A stretch of 57,615 nt of DNA from Bacteroidales bacterium (lineage in GTDB: Bacteria > Bacteroidota > Bacteroidia > Bacteroidales > JAIPAH01): contig JAIPAH010000004.1 in NCBI GenBank assembly GCA_021740175.1, forward strand, positions 1 to 57,615, given 5' to 3'. The position numbers were made by a program, and so were the translations under genes. The notes beneath the pieces are model-generated. The model made no database searches and was not told where the DNA came from. It saw nothing but the letters and a program-made list of their open reading frames with translations. The first letter of the stretch is position 1, and every line of letters begins with the position of its first letter. Below, piece after piece: positions 7,013 to 16,477 of the stretch.

Positions 7013-9772
7013 CTATTTTCGGCTTAGAAAATTATAGACCATCGTCAGCAAACGTTGCTGGTTAATCGGTTTGGATATATATTCATCAAAACCCTCCTCC
7101 AGTAGCCGTCTCCTGTCCGTATGCATTGCATAGGCTGTCTGGGCAATAAAAGGGATCTCTTTGTATTCGGGGTACTTTTTACGAAGATGCTGCATAAGTT
7201 GTATACCGTCCCACGGACTGGGCAGATTGATATCAAAGAGCATCAGGTCAAAAATCTTTCCATCTTTATACGATTTACTTACCTCCTCCAACGTCTGATC
7301 CCCGTCCTCCACAGCAACCACGCTCCAGTCATTCTGGAGCATCTTATGAATCACCAATCGGTTCATGCGGTCATCCTCCACCAAAAGAATATTGATTTCG
7401 CTGGCAGGCTTGATAAGCTTCTGGGTAGTTTCTTTCCCGGAAGAAGAACCTTGCTGTTGAGAGTCCTTATTCATAGCCTTCTCTTTTGTCGGAAGATAGA
7501 TTATCACATTGGTTCCCTCATCTTTTTTTGACTCAATTTCAATGCTTCCACCCATAAGTTCCAGTAGCCTTTTGGCTAAGGGCAAGCCAAGGCCTGCACC
7601 CTGATAAGCCCTTGAATAACCGAGACTTTCCTGGCGGAAAGCCTCAAATACCCTGGGCAGATAGTTTTCATCAATGCCCACCCCGGTATCGCGGATTTTG
7701 ACAAAAACTTCATTGCGCTCACTGTCATAATCGCTGGTTATATTAACAAATCCCTTTTCCGTGTATTTTATGGCATTATCAATAACATCCGATACCACTT
7801 TCGATAAACTCGTCGGGTCGGTATACACTATAGGCGTATCTTCCAGCTTCATGTTAAATTTCAACCCTTTTTCATTAGCCTTAAACTTATATAGTTCCGC
7901 GCTTTTTTCGATAATTTGTTTCACATTAGTATCCTGACGCGAAATCTGCAAATCATTAGCTTCGATACGGCTGATATCAATGATATTGTTAAGAAGATGT
8001 AGCAACCGCTCGCCGGAAGTTTGTATGCCCTGGGCATATTCATATAGCTCTTTATTTTCCATGAGCGACAGCTCCGTCTCAAGAAGGCTTGAAAATCCGA
8101 TGATTCCATTGAGGGGCGTGCGTATCTCATGGCTCATATTCGACAGAAAGGCATTTTTAAGGTAATTGGCCTCCTCGGCATCCTTCAGGGCCTTTTTCAA
8201 ATCAACATCCTTTTTCTTGTATTCCTCAATCTCTTCCCGAAGCTCCTTCGTTCTTTCGTTTATTTTGGCTTCCATATTTGTTGAGGTTTCATTAAGCTTT
8301 TTTTGCGTCTCATCAAGTTTCTGCTCCTTTTCCTGAAGCTGTCCCTGGTAATCCTTCTTCATTCTTCTGTAACGCACCACCAACCAAAATACCAGTAATC
8401 CACCCAATAAAGCCACACCTGCAATCACAAGATAAAAAACCGTCCTGCCTGCCTCCAGCTTTTCCATTTGCTCCTGTAAACTGTTAATATGCCTGGATTG
8501 CCAATGCTCTTGCAGCTTTAATTTTGTTTCAAAGAACGCCTCACGATCTTTTTGTTGCTTATCATGCAACGAATCCGCATAAGTCCGGGAAAGTGTCTGA
8601 TGCTCCAGGGCTTGGTTTTGTTGATTATTCTGCTTATATGACAAACTTAAAAGCCTGTGAAATTCACTGAGTAAGGCAAAATCGCCCCAAGCTTCAGCCT
8701 GTGTGAAATATGCCTGTAAAGTATCCCTGGCATTACGGGGATTACCTTTTTTTAAAAGGGTGGAGGAGAGGTGTTGAATATTGCGCAGTAAGCCGTCTTT
8801 ATCCCCGTGTTTTTTATTGTACAGCGCACCCCTGGAAAATTGTTCAATGGCCTTTTCATAGGCTTTTCGCTTAAGCTGCGTTTGTCCAAGACTATTGTAT
8901 AGCGAGGCAATGCGGTGAGTATTACCCTGCGGTTTTTGAATGGTAAGCGCTTTTTGGTAGAAATTCAATGCCTTGTCATAATTGTAAATGTGGCGATACA
9001 AATCAGCCAAATCCATCCAGAAGAGAGGCTTCATCTGCTCATTATCCCTTTTTGTCAGTAAATCCCCGGCTTTTTGGAAATAAGTGAGAGCCTGTTTAAA
9101 CCGATCAATGGATGTATAAGTCATAGCCAGGTTCGCATAAGCCGTAGCCTTAAATACAGGATTCCGGCTTTCTTCCAATGCCTGGGTTGCCGAATCCACA
9201 TATTGCATAGCAATCTCCGGTTGATTCTTCGAATAGAGAACTGTTGCCTGGTTAGTGAATATCGTGGCTTTTTCGTGCGGTAGAGCGTTTGCCTGGTGAC
9301 TCAAATCAGCGGCTTTTTCAAATTGATTCCGGGCTATATTGTAGGCATGATATTTATGGTAGGTAACCCCAAGATTATTGAAGCTATGCATCACGCCCCG
9401 TGAATGATTCTGCTCCTTAAAAGCATCTCTGGCTTTTAAATACAAAGCCACCGCCGAATCCGCCTTTCCCTGGTGCAGGAGATAATTTCCCGTTTTTATC
9501 AGGGCGAAACCTTGTTGCGGGGTATCATTTTGTTCTTTGATAGCTTGCGACGGGAGATCAGCTTGTTCCCCGGTGCTGTCAGTATCGATACCCTGAATAG
9601 CTGTTGACAGTTGATTATACAGCGTACTCCTGTTATTTTCCGGGACCAAGGGCCATTGCATTTTGACACTGTCCATTTCGGCACTGTGCTGAGGAGAAGC
9701 CTGTGCCATGATACCGGCGCATAGAAGCAGAACAACCGTAAGTATATAACCTTTTACCCCATGAACCTTCAT
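7013..9772 (-). CDS. TPR-sensor hybrid histidine kinase with receiver domain
   Basis: This 919-residue membrane sensor has a signal peptide (1-26), a periplasmic TPR array (about 85-400, at least six helical repeats), a transmembrane helix (444-466) and a cytoplasmic coiled coil (470-540). HisKA follows, with a canonical [12 protein letters not shown] box and His548. HATPase_c (about 640-775) has DTGVGI and [10 protein letters not shown]. The C-terminal receiver (about 793-915) has LLVEDDRMN, Asp in LMLFDINLP and SKP. It should autophosphorylate and pass phosphate to its own receiver or to other receivers. The 9-base gap to the Tyr-box kinase downstream and the 4-base gap to the methyltransferase upstream place it in the EPS transcription unit. 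Confidence 0.93.
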   Translation of the reverse strand: MKVHGVKGYILTVVLLLCAGIMAQASPQHSAEMDSVKMQWPLVPENNRSTLYNQLSTAIQGIDTDSTGEQADLPSQAIKEQNDTPQQGFALIKTGNYLLHQGKADSAVALYLKARDAFKEQNHSRGVMHSFNNLGVTYHKYHAYNIARNQFEKAADLSHQANALPHEKATIFTNQATVLYSKNQPEIAMQYVDSATQALEESRNPVFKATAYANLAMTYTSIDRFKQALTYFQKAGDLLTKRDNEQMKPLFWMDLADLYRHIYNYDKALNFYQKALTIQKPQGNTHRIASLYNSLGQTQLKRKAYEKAIEQFSRGALYNKKHGDKDGLLRNIQHLSSTLLKKGNPRNARDTLQAYFTQAEAWGDFALLSEFHRLLSLSYKQNNQQNQALEHQTLSRTYADSLHDKQQKDREAFFETKLKLQEHWQSRHINSLQEQMEKLEAGRTVFYLVIAGVALLGGLLVFWLVVRYRRMKKDYQGQLQEKEQKLDETQKKLNETSTNMEAKINERTKELREEIEEYKKKDVDLKKALKDAEEANYLKNAFLSNMSHEIRTPLNGIIGFSSLLETELSLMENKELYEYAQGIQTSGERLLHLLNNIIDISRIEANDLQISRQDTNVKQIIEKSAELYKFKANEKGLKFNMKLEDTPIVYTDPTSLSKVVSDVIDNAIKYTEKGFVNITSDYDSERNEVFVKIRDTGVGIDENYLPRVFEAFRQESLGYSRAYQGAGLGLPLAKRLLELMGGSIEIESKKDEGTNVIIYLPTKEKAMNKDSQQQGSSSGKETTQKLIKPASEINILLVEDDRMNRLVIHKMLQNDWSVVAVEDGDQTLEEVSKSYKDGKIFDLMLFDINLPSPWDGIQLMQHLRKKYPEYKEIPFIAQTAYAMHTDRRRLLEEGFDEYISKPINQQRLLTMVYNFLSRK

Positions 9773-9776
9773 AAGC

Positions 9777-10598
9777 TTATTTTATCCCCACATAAACATT
9801 TTCCAATGGATTTATAGACAGCTCCTTATACTTTTTATCCCAGCCATCCTTTCCCGGGTTGTGTACTTCTGCCGTAAAACCCGCTTTTTGTAATCGATCC
9901 TTATAATCCCGTCCGTAGAGACGCACATGGTCAAACTGTCCGAAACGCATCTCCCTTTCTTCGGCATTCCCCGGGTCAGCTTCATCCGTTTCGGATAATG
10001 CCAGCGCGACGGGTACCTGCAGGATTGCTTTCCCCTGTTTTTTCATCACTCTTCTGATTTCTTGCATTGCCTCAATATCTTCTTTGACATGCTCAAGTAC
10101 ATGATTACAGATCACCATATCAAAGCTCTCATCTTCAAAAGGAAGGTCAGTCACATCCATTTGTACGACATCCCGATCATAGTAATAGTCGCGATATCCT
10201 TCTTCAAACTTATCTCCCGTTTCATAATGAACATGGGATATATTTTCCAGCAAATGCTTCACACTTCTTGCCGGAGAAATATGGAGTATCTTTTGAGCCT
10301 TTTCAAACACATCGGTCTTTTCTTTCAGATACAAATAGATCAAACGATCGCGATCCGTCGAATAGCATCGAGGGCACACCATATTAGAGCGCCGCCCGGC
10401 ACCGGCAATTTTGTTCTTTTCCGCCAGGGGATTGGGATAACCACCTTTCAGGAACTTGCGGAAAGAATTGCCGCAAAAGGGGCAATAATAGTTGTTGCCC
10501 TGGTATATTATTTTGAGAAACTTTTGCCAGCCTCCCCTAAGTTTAATAGCTACCGGGTAAGGGATAATACGTTTTAATACAGGTTTAATGTTCATCAT
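9777..10598 (-). CDS. SAM-dependent methyltransferase with N-terminal zinc-ribbon motif
   Basis: This 273-residue class I methyltransferase probably modifies a sugar or lipid-linked intermediate of the EPS. Two CxxC pairs near the N-terminus (CPFC and CPRC, about 40 residues apart) suggest a zinc ribbon. The Rossmann part has ILHISPA in the usual glycine-rich place, then [20 protein letters not shown] and CNHVLEHV, the typical motifs of methyltransferase type 11 proteins. A longer reading from 10634 would overlap the beta-helix gene by 35 bases. I chose 10598 because ATGATG follows directly after that gene's TAA. The acceptor is unknown. Confidence 0.85.
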   Translation of the reverse strand: MMNIKPVLKRIIPYPVAIKLRGGWQKFLKIIYQGNNYYCPFCGNSFRKFLKGGYPNPLAEKNKIAGAGRRSNMVCPRCYSTDRDRLIYLYLKEKTDVFEKAQKILHISPARSVKHLLENISHVHYETGDKFEEGYRDYYYDRDVVQMDVTDLPFEDESFDMVICNHVLEHVKEDIEAMQEIRRVMKKQGKAILQVPVALALSETDEADPGNAEEREMRFGQFDHVRLYGRDYKDRLQKAGFTAEVHNPGKDGWDKKYKELSINPLENVYVGIK

Positions 10599-10599
10599 G

Positions 10600-12264
10600 T
10601 TAATGTTTAAAAAATTTTCCTCTCCATTGCTCATTCATTGTCTCCAATTTATAAAAATAAGAGCCCGAAGGCCAATGCGATACTGGTATAACCCACTTAT
10701 GCTCCCGTTTTTGTTCCCGGAGAGTTGTGGAAAATACAGTATTGCCCATTACATTGAAGACCGTTAAAGAACCGTCGGCAGGTTGGTACAGATGCGCTTC
10801 AATGGTCAACCTGAAATGCACCGGGTTAGGAAACACTTTAACCCGCCTGTCATTATCGTATTCTTCTATACCCACACCCGGTTTGTGACATTCATAGGCC
10901 CCTATATCCATACCACCTGCATGAGGACGGGTGCGATTCTCAATATCAAAACTCATCTCATCTATTGTTCTTCCGGCATTAACCAGTGGGGAATTCACCT
11001 GGAGGTCAAAATCATAATTTCCCGGCTGGTCGAAACCTGCAGAATTAACGTTTTGATCAAAATAATTGTTTTTCTTATCCATGGGAATGGATTCAGAAGA
11101 CAGATGAATATATGCGTCCTCTCCTTCATCTTCATATCCACCCGGATTGATGACGACATTATTATACGCCCTGCTGCTCTCCAGTTCCTCGTTTCTGTGG
11201 CTAATACCATAGGTACGGGGCTGAATAATCGTATTGTTGTAGTAGTGCATGTAGGACTCATCGGGAGTATAACGGTGATCGCAAAATATGCCATGCTTAT
11301 GCTGATTGGCTCCTTCGTCGAAACTTTGGCCAGCATTAACAATCAAGTTATTGTAGATTTTCTGATTTCCTGCTCCCAGAATATCCATACCATCACCTTT
11401 TCCATCGATGATTTTGTTGTTGTAGCAATCACACACACTGCCCGTACCAATGAGGATACCACTCATTTGAAAATCTACAGCCTCTTCACTGTCATGGTTT
11501 ATATTATTTCCATAAATAGCACAATCTTCCACAGCGGATGAAACCTGTATCCCATCCCATCCCGTATATTCAACACGGTTGTCATACACTTGCACCCCCG
11601 AATTGACATGCGGGAGTACATGCAGCGTATCACCGTTGCATTCCACATCAAAACCCTGCAAATATTTTGAACTCCCGATGTACATTCCTTCCGTACCGGT
11701 GTGATGGATGTAATTATCATGAATAACGATATCCTCCTGGATAAAATCCCCCCGCGTCCCTTTGATCTGGCCATCCTCACAAAACGGATCCGTTTTGGCC
11801 ATCAACCCGGCAAAAGCGGTATTACTGATTTCAATACCCCGTACTTCTGCCTTTGAACTGAGATTATCTATACTCAAACCTGTTCCATTAGCTACTTTTA
11901 AGATTTTTATCCCATAAGTGTAATCATCATCACCTTTTCCGCTCAGTACGATATTATTACAATTCCAAAAGGAAATACCATAGTAATGATCCGTATCGAA
12001 AGTTACTTCCCCGTTGTGATTACGAATCGTCACAGGCTGATCAAAATTCCCCTCAGGATCAATATTACGGATCAGCAGGTATGGTTTTTCTCCAGCCTCC
12101 AGGCAAATCACATCCCCGGATTGAAAGTCATAATCATTTCCGTCAATCAACGTCGTTTCAGACGGTATTGTGATGCTGCACTGTCCCCGGCTCTCCAGTC
12201 CGGTGAACAGCATCATACCTAATACGATCAAAAAAATTATTGTCCTCGTTTGGCTCTTTCCCAT
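10600..12264 (-). CDS. Secreted right-handed parallel beta-helix protein with T9SS sorting domain
   Basis: This protein has 554 residues from the Met at 12264, which starts a good signal peptide (MGKSQTRTIIFLIVLGMMLF). A longer reading upstream lies mostly inside the glycosyltransferase gene and lacks such a signal, so it was rejected. The body shows repeated short strands with N-rich turns (NNIVLSG, VYDNRVEYTGWDGI, CYNNKIIDGKGDGMDILG, IYNNLIVNAG), the pattern of PbH1 repeats found in polysaccharide lyases and C5-epimerases. The last ~85 residues (KVFPNPVHFRLTIEA to GKFFKH) are a type A T9SS sorting domain. Its place in the EPS locus suggests that it cuts, epimerises or binds the exported polymer; no catalytic residues could be identified. 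Confidence 0.85.
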   Translation of the reverse strand: MGKSQTRTIIFLIVLGMMLFTGLESRGQCSITIPSETTLIDGNDYDFQSGDVICLEAGEKPYLLIRNIDPEGNFDQPVTIRNHNGEVTFDTDHYYGISFWNCNNIVLSGKGDDDYTYGIKILKVANGTGLSIDNLSSKAEVRGIEISNTAFAGLMAKTDPFCEDGQIKGTRGDFIQEDIVIHDNYIHHTGTEGMYIGSSKYLQGFDVECNGDTLHVLPHVNSGVQVYDNRVEYTGWDGIQVSSAVEDCAIYGNNINHDSEEAVDFQMSGILIGTGSVCDCYNNKIIDGKGDGMDILGAGNQKIYNNLIVNAGQSFDEGANQHKHGIFCDHRYTPDESYMHYYNNTIIQPRTYGISHRNEELESSRAYNNVVINPGGYEDEGEDAYIHLSSESIPMDKKNNYFDQNVNSAGFDQPGNYDFDLQVNSPLVNAGRTIDEMSFDIENRTRPHAGGMDIGAYECHKPGVGIEEYDNDRRVKVFPNPVHFRLTIEAHLYQPADGSLTVFNVMGNTVFSTTLREQKREHKWVIPVSHWPSGSYFYKLETMNEQWRGKFFKH

Positions 12265-13427
12265 GTTACCGTTTGACCTCCTTTTAAATATCGTAATAAA
12301 CCAAGATACACAGAATAATTCATAATCAAAAAATAATAGGGTACAAAAAGTACCTTTTTGCGCAACTGCTTTTCCTCGAGAAACCATCCCACTAAAGCAG
12401 CCAGGTAGAACAGCACCTGCAAGGCCAGCAGCAACGGATAGAGCTGCATGGTAAAGATACCCTGATGCCAGGCAAGTATCACATTCAATATAAAAATCAC
12501 AGGCAGCGAAAAAGGAGCCACTGTCCATCGCAGTACGCGGTGGCTAATATACTGAAAGGTTAGCGTTTTATACTTAAACGGATTCAGCAATGATTTCAAC
12601 CTTACGATCGACTGAAACCCGCCTGCTGCAATCCGCACTTTCCGTTTCAGTTCTTCCCTGACATTGGCCGAAGCACTTTCAACAGCATAGGCATTGGGAT
12701 TATATCCAATGCGGTAACCCTTTTGAGCTACTCTCAAAGAGATAATAAAATCATCCAACAACGTATCGCGCTCAACATTTTCAAACAATTCCCTGCGAAT
12801 AGCAAAAAGTTCACCGGCGGCTCCCACCACCGAATAGAGTTCAAAATCCCATTTCTTTAACGTGGATTCGTATTTCCAGTAAATTCCTTCCCCGGCACTG
12901 CTAGCCTCCTCGGCTTCTTTTGTAGAAATACGCTTTTCACCGGAAACACAGCCCACTTCGGGATTCTTAAATAAATTAACAATTTCCCTTATCGAATCCT
13001 TTCCGAGGATAGTATTTCCATCCGAAAAAATAACAATCGGGCTTTCCACAAACTGCATCCCCCGGTTCATAGCAGCAATTTTCCCGGCGCGCTCATCCTT
13101 ATGGTATACTTCTACGCCTTCATATTGTCTTAGAAGCTCCGGTGTGCCATCATCAGAACCATCGGTCACCCATACCTGCCTGATTTTTTCTTTCGGATAA
13201 TTCAGCTCAAAGCCATTCCTGACTTTACGGTCAAGATAGTCCTTTTCGTTGTAGGCAGCCACAAACAGTGTCACCTCGGGTTCATATCCCATATCCCTAT
13301 AGGAAGATTTTTGTTTTTTCAGTAAGCGCTTGAGGCGCACCACGATAAACAAGACAAGGCCATAGCCCAGATAGCTATAGAAGACCAGCAGCAAAAGAAC
13401 CCAGAAAATAATCGCAAGTGTATGCAT
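12237..13427 (-). CDS. Membrane-bound family 2 glycosyltransferase (processive type)
   Basis: This 396-residue inner-membrane enzyme starts with a transmembrane helix (about 4-30). The GT-A domain follows: FVAAYNEKDYL, VTDGSDDGTPELL, IFSDGNTIL (DxD-equivalent) and DTLLDDFIISLR. Three or four C-terminal membrane helices (about 300-375) follow. The RKVRIAAGG segment takes the place of the QxxRW motif of cellulose-synthase-like enzymes. It probably extends the lipid-linked sugar chain on the cytoplasmic face. Its 3' end overlaps the beta-helix gene start by 28 bases. Donor sugar unknown. Confidence 0.9.
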   Translation of the reverse strand: MHTLAIIFWVLLLLVFYSYLGYGLVLFIVVRLKRLLKKQKSSYRDMGYEPEVTLFVAAYNEKDYLDRKVRNGFELNYPKEKIRQVWVTDGSDDGTPELLRQYEGVEVYHKDERAGKIAAMNRGMQFVESPIVIFSDGNTILGKDSIREIVNLFKNPEVGCVSGEKRISTKEAEEASSAGEGIYWKYESTLKKWDFELYSVVGAAGELFAIRRELFENVERDTLLDDFIISLRVAQKGYRIGYNPNAYAVESASANVREELKRKVRIAAGGFQSIVRLKSLLNPFKYKTLTFQYISHRVLRWTVAPFSLPVIFILNVILAWHQGIFTMQLYPLLLALQVLFYLAALVGWFLEEKQLRKKVLFVPYYFLIMNYSVYLGLLRYLKGGQTVTWERAKRGQ

Positions 13428-13452
13428 AAACCATTGATTTACAAATTTTATT

Positions 13453-14070
13453 CTATTTTACTTTCTCCCATTGCTTTGTTTCAGGATTGTATTGCTTCAC
13501 AGGTTTTGCCGGATTACCGGCCACGATGGTAAAGGGGGCGACATCCCGCACCACAATACTTCCGGCAGCCACCACAGCATTTTTCCCCACCGTTATTCCG
13601 GCGGTAAGCACGCTGTTAGCCGCTATCCAGGCCCCGTCCTCAATAGTGATGAGCTGTGTATTCGTCGGCTGGTTATGGATAGGTTTCGTGACATCTTCAT
13701 AGCCATGATTCAGCCCGCTTACCACCACGTTCTGCGCGAACATAATGTCATTACCGACATGTACCGGTCCAATCAATGTATTACCGAGCCCGATGCGCGT
13801 CCGCTCTCCGATGAGGATATCTCCCACACCATTATTGATGGTAGCGAAATCCTCAATAGTAGAATCATTGCCCAACTCGAAACGATTCCAGGGCATCACA
13901 TCCATACGCGTGCGGCGCCGTATCAGCGACCTTTTCCCCTTTTTATGCCGAAAAGGATTGATAAACCACTTCACCCAGAGCCTGGGTCTGGCCTGGTTGC
14001 GGGGCATCATCAACCGGATCGCCAGATTTTTAAACTTTGGATTGTCCCGAACAATGTCTTTTATGCTCAT
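13453..14070 (-). CDS. Hexapeptide-repeat acyltransferase (left-handed beta-helix)
   Basis: This 205-residue O-acyltransferase is of the LbetaH/CysE-LacA-NodL type. Hexapeptide coils run from about residue 70 to 185 (STIEDFATINNGVGDILIG, RTRIGLGNTLIGPVHVG, ENGAWIAANSV-like coils, VGKNAVVAAGSIVVRDV). An insertion contains the probable catalytic His of GLNHGYED, and the end has VAGNPAKPVKQY. It most likely acetylates a sugar of the EPS repeat unit in the cytoplasm. Its start overlaps the end of the upstream glycosyltransferase by 4 bases. Confidence 0.9.
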   Translation of the reverse strand: MSIKDIVRDNPKFKNLAIRLMMPRNQARPRLWVKWFINPFRHKKGKRSLIRRRTRMDVMPWNRFELGNDSTIEDFATINNGVGDILIGERTRIGLGNTLIGPVHVGNDIMFAQNVVVSGLNHGYEDVTKPIHNQPTNTQLITIEDGAWIAANSVLTAGITVGKNAVVAAGSIVVRDVAPFTIVAGNPAKPVKQYNPETKQWEKVK

Positions 14071-15260
14071 TTTTTTTGTTTTTCAATTTCGTTGAAGACC
14101 CGAGATATATTTTCTATATTTTGATCCCACGTATGCTCGCGGGCTACCGCTTTCCGGCGGTTCACATTCTCATCTTTTTCCTTCAGCGCCCGCTCGCATC
14201 CTTCTAAAAAAGCCTGATAATCGTCAGCCAAAAAGACCACTTTCGAAAACATTTTCATAGTTTCTGTTTCTACTGCGACCACAGGTTTCCCCATGGCAAG
14301 ATATTCATCGATTTTACGGGGATAATTGCCGATAGTGATGGCATTGATAAGCTGCGGATTAATGGCCACATCAAAAGCCTGGATATAAGCAGGAAGTTCT
14401 TTAAGCGGTTTTTTGCCCTTAAAAGTCACATTCGGCAAGCGATGTAATTCACTCTTTTTAAAAGTCTCGTCTTCAGGCCCTACCAAAACGATGTGCCACT
14501 GCGGTTTCTTTTCGGCGAGATAACGTATCAGCTCAATATCCAGCCTGGCTGCATTCAAAGCCCCGGCATATCCGATGACCATCTTCATCACTTGCGTTTT
14601 TAAATCCGGAACCCCCTCTTGCTCCCGGAAAAGGGAGAGGTCTACACCCTGGCCTACATTATAACTGTTCGGGTTGTAAGGCAGTGCCAGGTTAGCCAGG
14701 TACTGTGAATTACACAATACGGCATCCGCTTTTTTCATCATCAGCCCTTCGATACGCTTACCATGGTGGCGGTAAAAATGTGTGGCTGTAATATTATCAC
14801 GGCTGTAATAAATAAAAAGGCGTGGTTGCAGCAATTCCTTCAAATACAGGGTGCGGTAAATATCCCCATCCTCGAACAGGATGAAATCCCGAAAATCAAG
14901 CTTTTCCAGGGCCCTTTGTATTTGCTTGGCAAAGCGTTCGTTATTGATACGCATCAACATATTAAAAAGAGGCGCAAAGGGGATTTTACTTATGGATTCC
15001 ATGATGGCCGGAGGGTTGAAAACCCAAAGATTTTCGTCATACTGTTCTAATGGCAGCCGCTTTTCCCGGATATCGCGAAGACGATTTGCCACATCCGGAT
15101 CTTTCCTTTTACGAAGAACCGTACTACGATCCAGTGGATAATTGACATACAAGACCCTGTTTTTTGTGGCCAATTTTCGAGCAATATTTACTGCATTGCT
15201 GCCCCCTTCGCCATAAAAATTCTGAAGGCCTGTCATCACTATATCCCGGTTTTCAATCAT
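14067..15260 (-). CDS. Glycosyltransferase, GT-B fold (paralogue of the next gene upstream)
   Basis: This 397-residue cytoplasmic GT-B enzyme has an N-terminal half with RVLYVNYPLDR and a C-terminal nucleotide-sugar half with IGYAGALNAARLD, WHIVLVGPEDE, NVTFKGKKPLKELPAYI and GNYPRKIDEYLAMGKPVVA, which corresponds to the E-x7-E region of GT4 enzymes. It resembles TuaH-like exopolysaccharide transferases. It is clearly paralogous to the protein at 15257-16477 (same start, same KIDE(Y/W)LA(M/L)GKPVVA motif) but is written in visibly more GC-rich codons. It overlaps both neighbours by 4 bases. The sugar specificity is unknown. Confidence 0.88.
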   Translation of the reverse strand: MIENRDIVMTGLQNFYGEGGSNAVNIARKLATKNRVLYVNYPLDRSTVLRKRKDPDVANRLRDIREKRLPLEQYDENLWVFNPPAIMESISKIPFAPLFNMLMRINNERFAKQIQRALEKLDFRDFILFEDGDIYRTLYLKELLQPRLFIYYSRDNITATHFYRHHGKRIEGLMMKKADAVLCNSQYLANLALPYNPNSYNVGQGVDLSLFREQEGVPDLKTQVMKMVIGYAGALNAARLDIELIRYLAEKKPQWHIVLVGPEDETFKKSELHRLPNVTFKGKKPLKELPAYIQAFDVAINPQLINAITIGNYPRKIDEYLAMGKPVVAVETETMKMFSKVVFLADDYQAFLEGCERALKEKDENVNRRKAVAREHTWDQNIENISRVFNEIEKQKK

Positions 15261-16477
15261 GCCTCGTTCATTTTCTCTTGTTCAACCTCATTGATATGGT
15301 TATAAATTTTATTCACAAAATTTTCCCATGTATGGGAAGAAGCAAAATCAATGCGCTGGCTGTGAAGCTTGGGATTATCCTCTTGCAGGGCTTGCTCAAT
15401 TTTGTCAATAAATTCCCGGTGAGTATCGGCCAGGTACGTATAATCCTTGAAAAAATCGTTCATGAAAGTAGTTTTCGTAGCTACAACTGGTTTACCCAAC
15501 GCAAGCCATTCATCAATTTTTAGCGGATAATTAATATCTGTAATTTTATTAACAACCTGTGGGTTAATTAATACATCTATACCTTTGATGTAACGGGGAA
15601 GACTTTTGTAGTCCTTTTTTCCAAGAAAAACTACATTATCTAATTGATGGAGGTCGGAAGACTGAAACTCTTTATCTTCAGCTCCAATTAACACTAAGGT
15701 CCATTCCGGCTTTTGTTTCGCTATATGTAATAGTACATCAATATCTAAACGAATGGATGTTAACGCTCCTACATAACCAATAATAGGTCGTTTAGTAATA
15801 TCTTTCAATTCATTTGGAATTACTAAAGAATCATCTTTATCATTAAATAGTTCTATATTAACACCTTGTCCAATCATGTAGGAATGTTTGTTATATTTTT
15901 TTCCGTAATCGGCAAAATAATAGCAATTAGCCACCATTAAATCCATTTTTTTAATCAGTTTGGGCTCTAGACGCGTTCCATGTTTTGCGTGGTAAGCAAC
16001 TTGTGTTACTAAATCACGGAGTAGATAAATTGAAAATCGTGGTTTCAAAAGCTCTTTGAGATAAAACCCCCTCAGCATAGAGTTATCATCTAAAAGGATA
16101 TAATTTTGGAACCCCAACTTATTAGCAGCCCGTTTAATTTCTTTACTAAAACGAAAATCATTCATATAATTCAACAAATCATGCATCCAGGCAAAAGGTA
16201 TCCAGTTAATAGATTCAACCATGGTTTTGGGTGTAAAAACCCATAAGTTTTGATTATGTTGGTAAATATCGGCTTTTTCTCCTTTCAACACCTTCCTTCG
16301 ATTTTTTACACTTTTCTCATTAGGATGTTTTAGCAGCTCGCCGCGGTTAATAGGTAAATTTACATATAAAACCCGATTTTTCTTTGAAATCTCGATAGCC
16401 GCATTCTTCAGAGTGAAATTATTATTTTGTTCCCATTGCCACAGTCCGAAGCAAATAAAGTCTTGATTTTCCATCAT
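15257..16477 (-). CDS. Glycosyltransferase, GT-B fold (second paralogue)
   Basis: This 406-residue partner of the previous gene has the same layout: RVLYVNLPINRGELL near the N-terminus, then IGYVGALTSIRLDID, WTLVLIGAEDKEFQ, NVVFLGKKDYKSLPRYI and NYPLKIDEWLALGKPVVA in the donor-binding half. It probably adds a related sugar, or a second copy of the same sugar, to the repeat unit. The coding sequence is strongly AT-rich compared with its paralogue. It ends 4 bases inside the next gene and starts next to the stop of the upstream glycosyltransferase, so these genes are translated together. Confidence 0.88.
   Translation of the reverse strand: MMENQDFICFGLWQWEQNNNFTLKNAAIEISKKNRVLYVNLPINRGELLKHPNEKSVKNRRKVLKGEKADIYQHNQNLWVFTPKTMVESINWIPFAWMHDLLNYMNDFRFSKEIKRAANKLGFQNYILLDDNSMLRGFYLKELLKPRFSIYLLRDLVTQVAYHAKHGTRLEPKLIKKMDLMVANCYYFADYGKKYNKHSYMIGQGVNIELFNDKDDSLVIPNELKDITKRPIIGYVGALTSIRLDIDVLLHIAKQKPEWTLVLIGAEDKEFQSSDLHQLDNVVFLGKKDYKSLPRYIKGIDVLINPQVVNKITDINYPLKIDEWLALGKPVVATKTTFMNDFFKDYTYLADTHREFIDKIEQALQEDNPKLHSQRIDFASSHTWENFVNKIYNHINEVEQEKMNEA

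Noticed and set aside
10783-11541. Long + strand open frame (252 codons) opposite the beta-helix gene
   Set aside because: It is antisense to a protein with clear signal peptide, repeats and T9SS tail; its own translation shows no domain.
12265-12528. Longer N-terminus for the beta-helix protein
   Set aside because: The extra 88 residues lie inside the glycosyltransferase gene and precede a perfect signal peptide.
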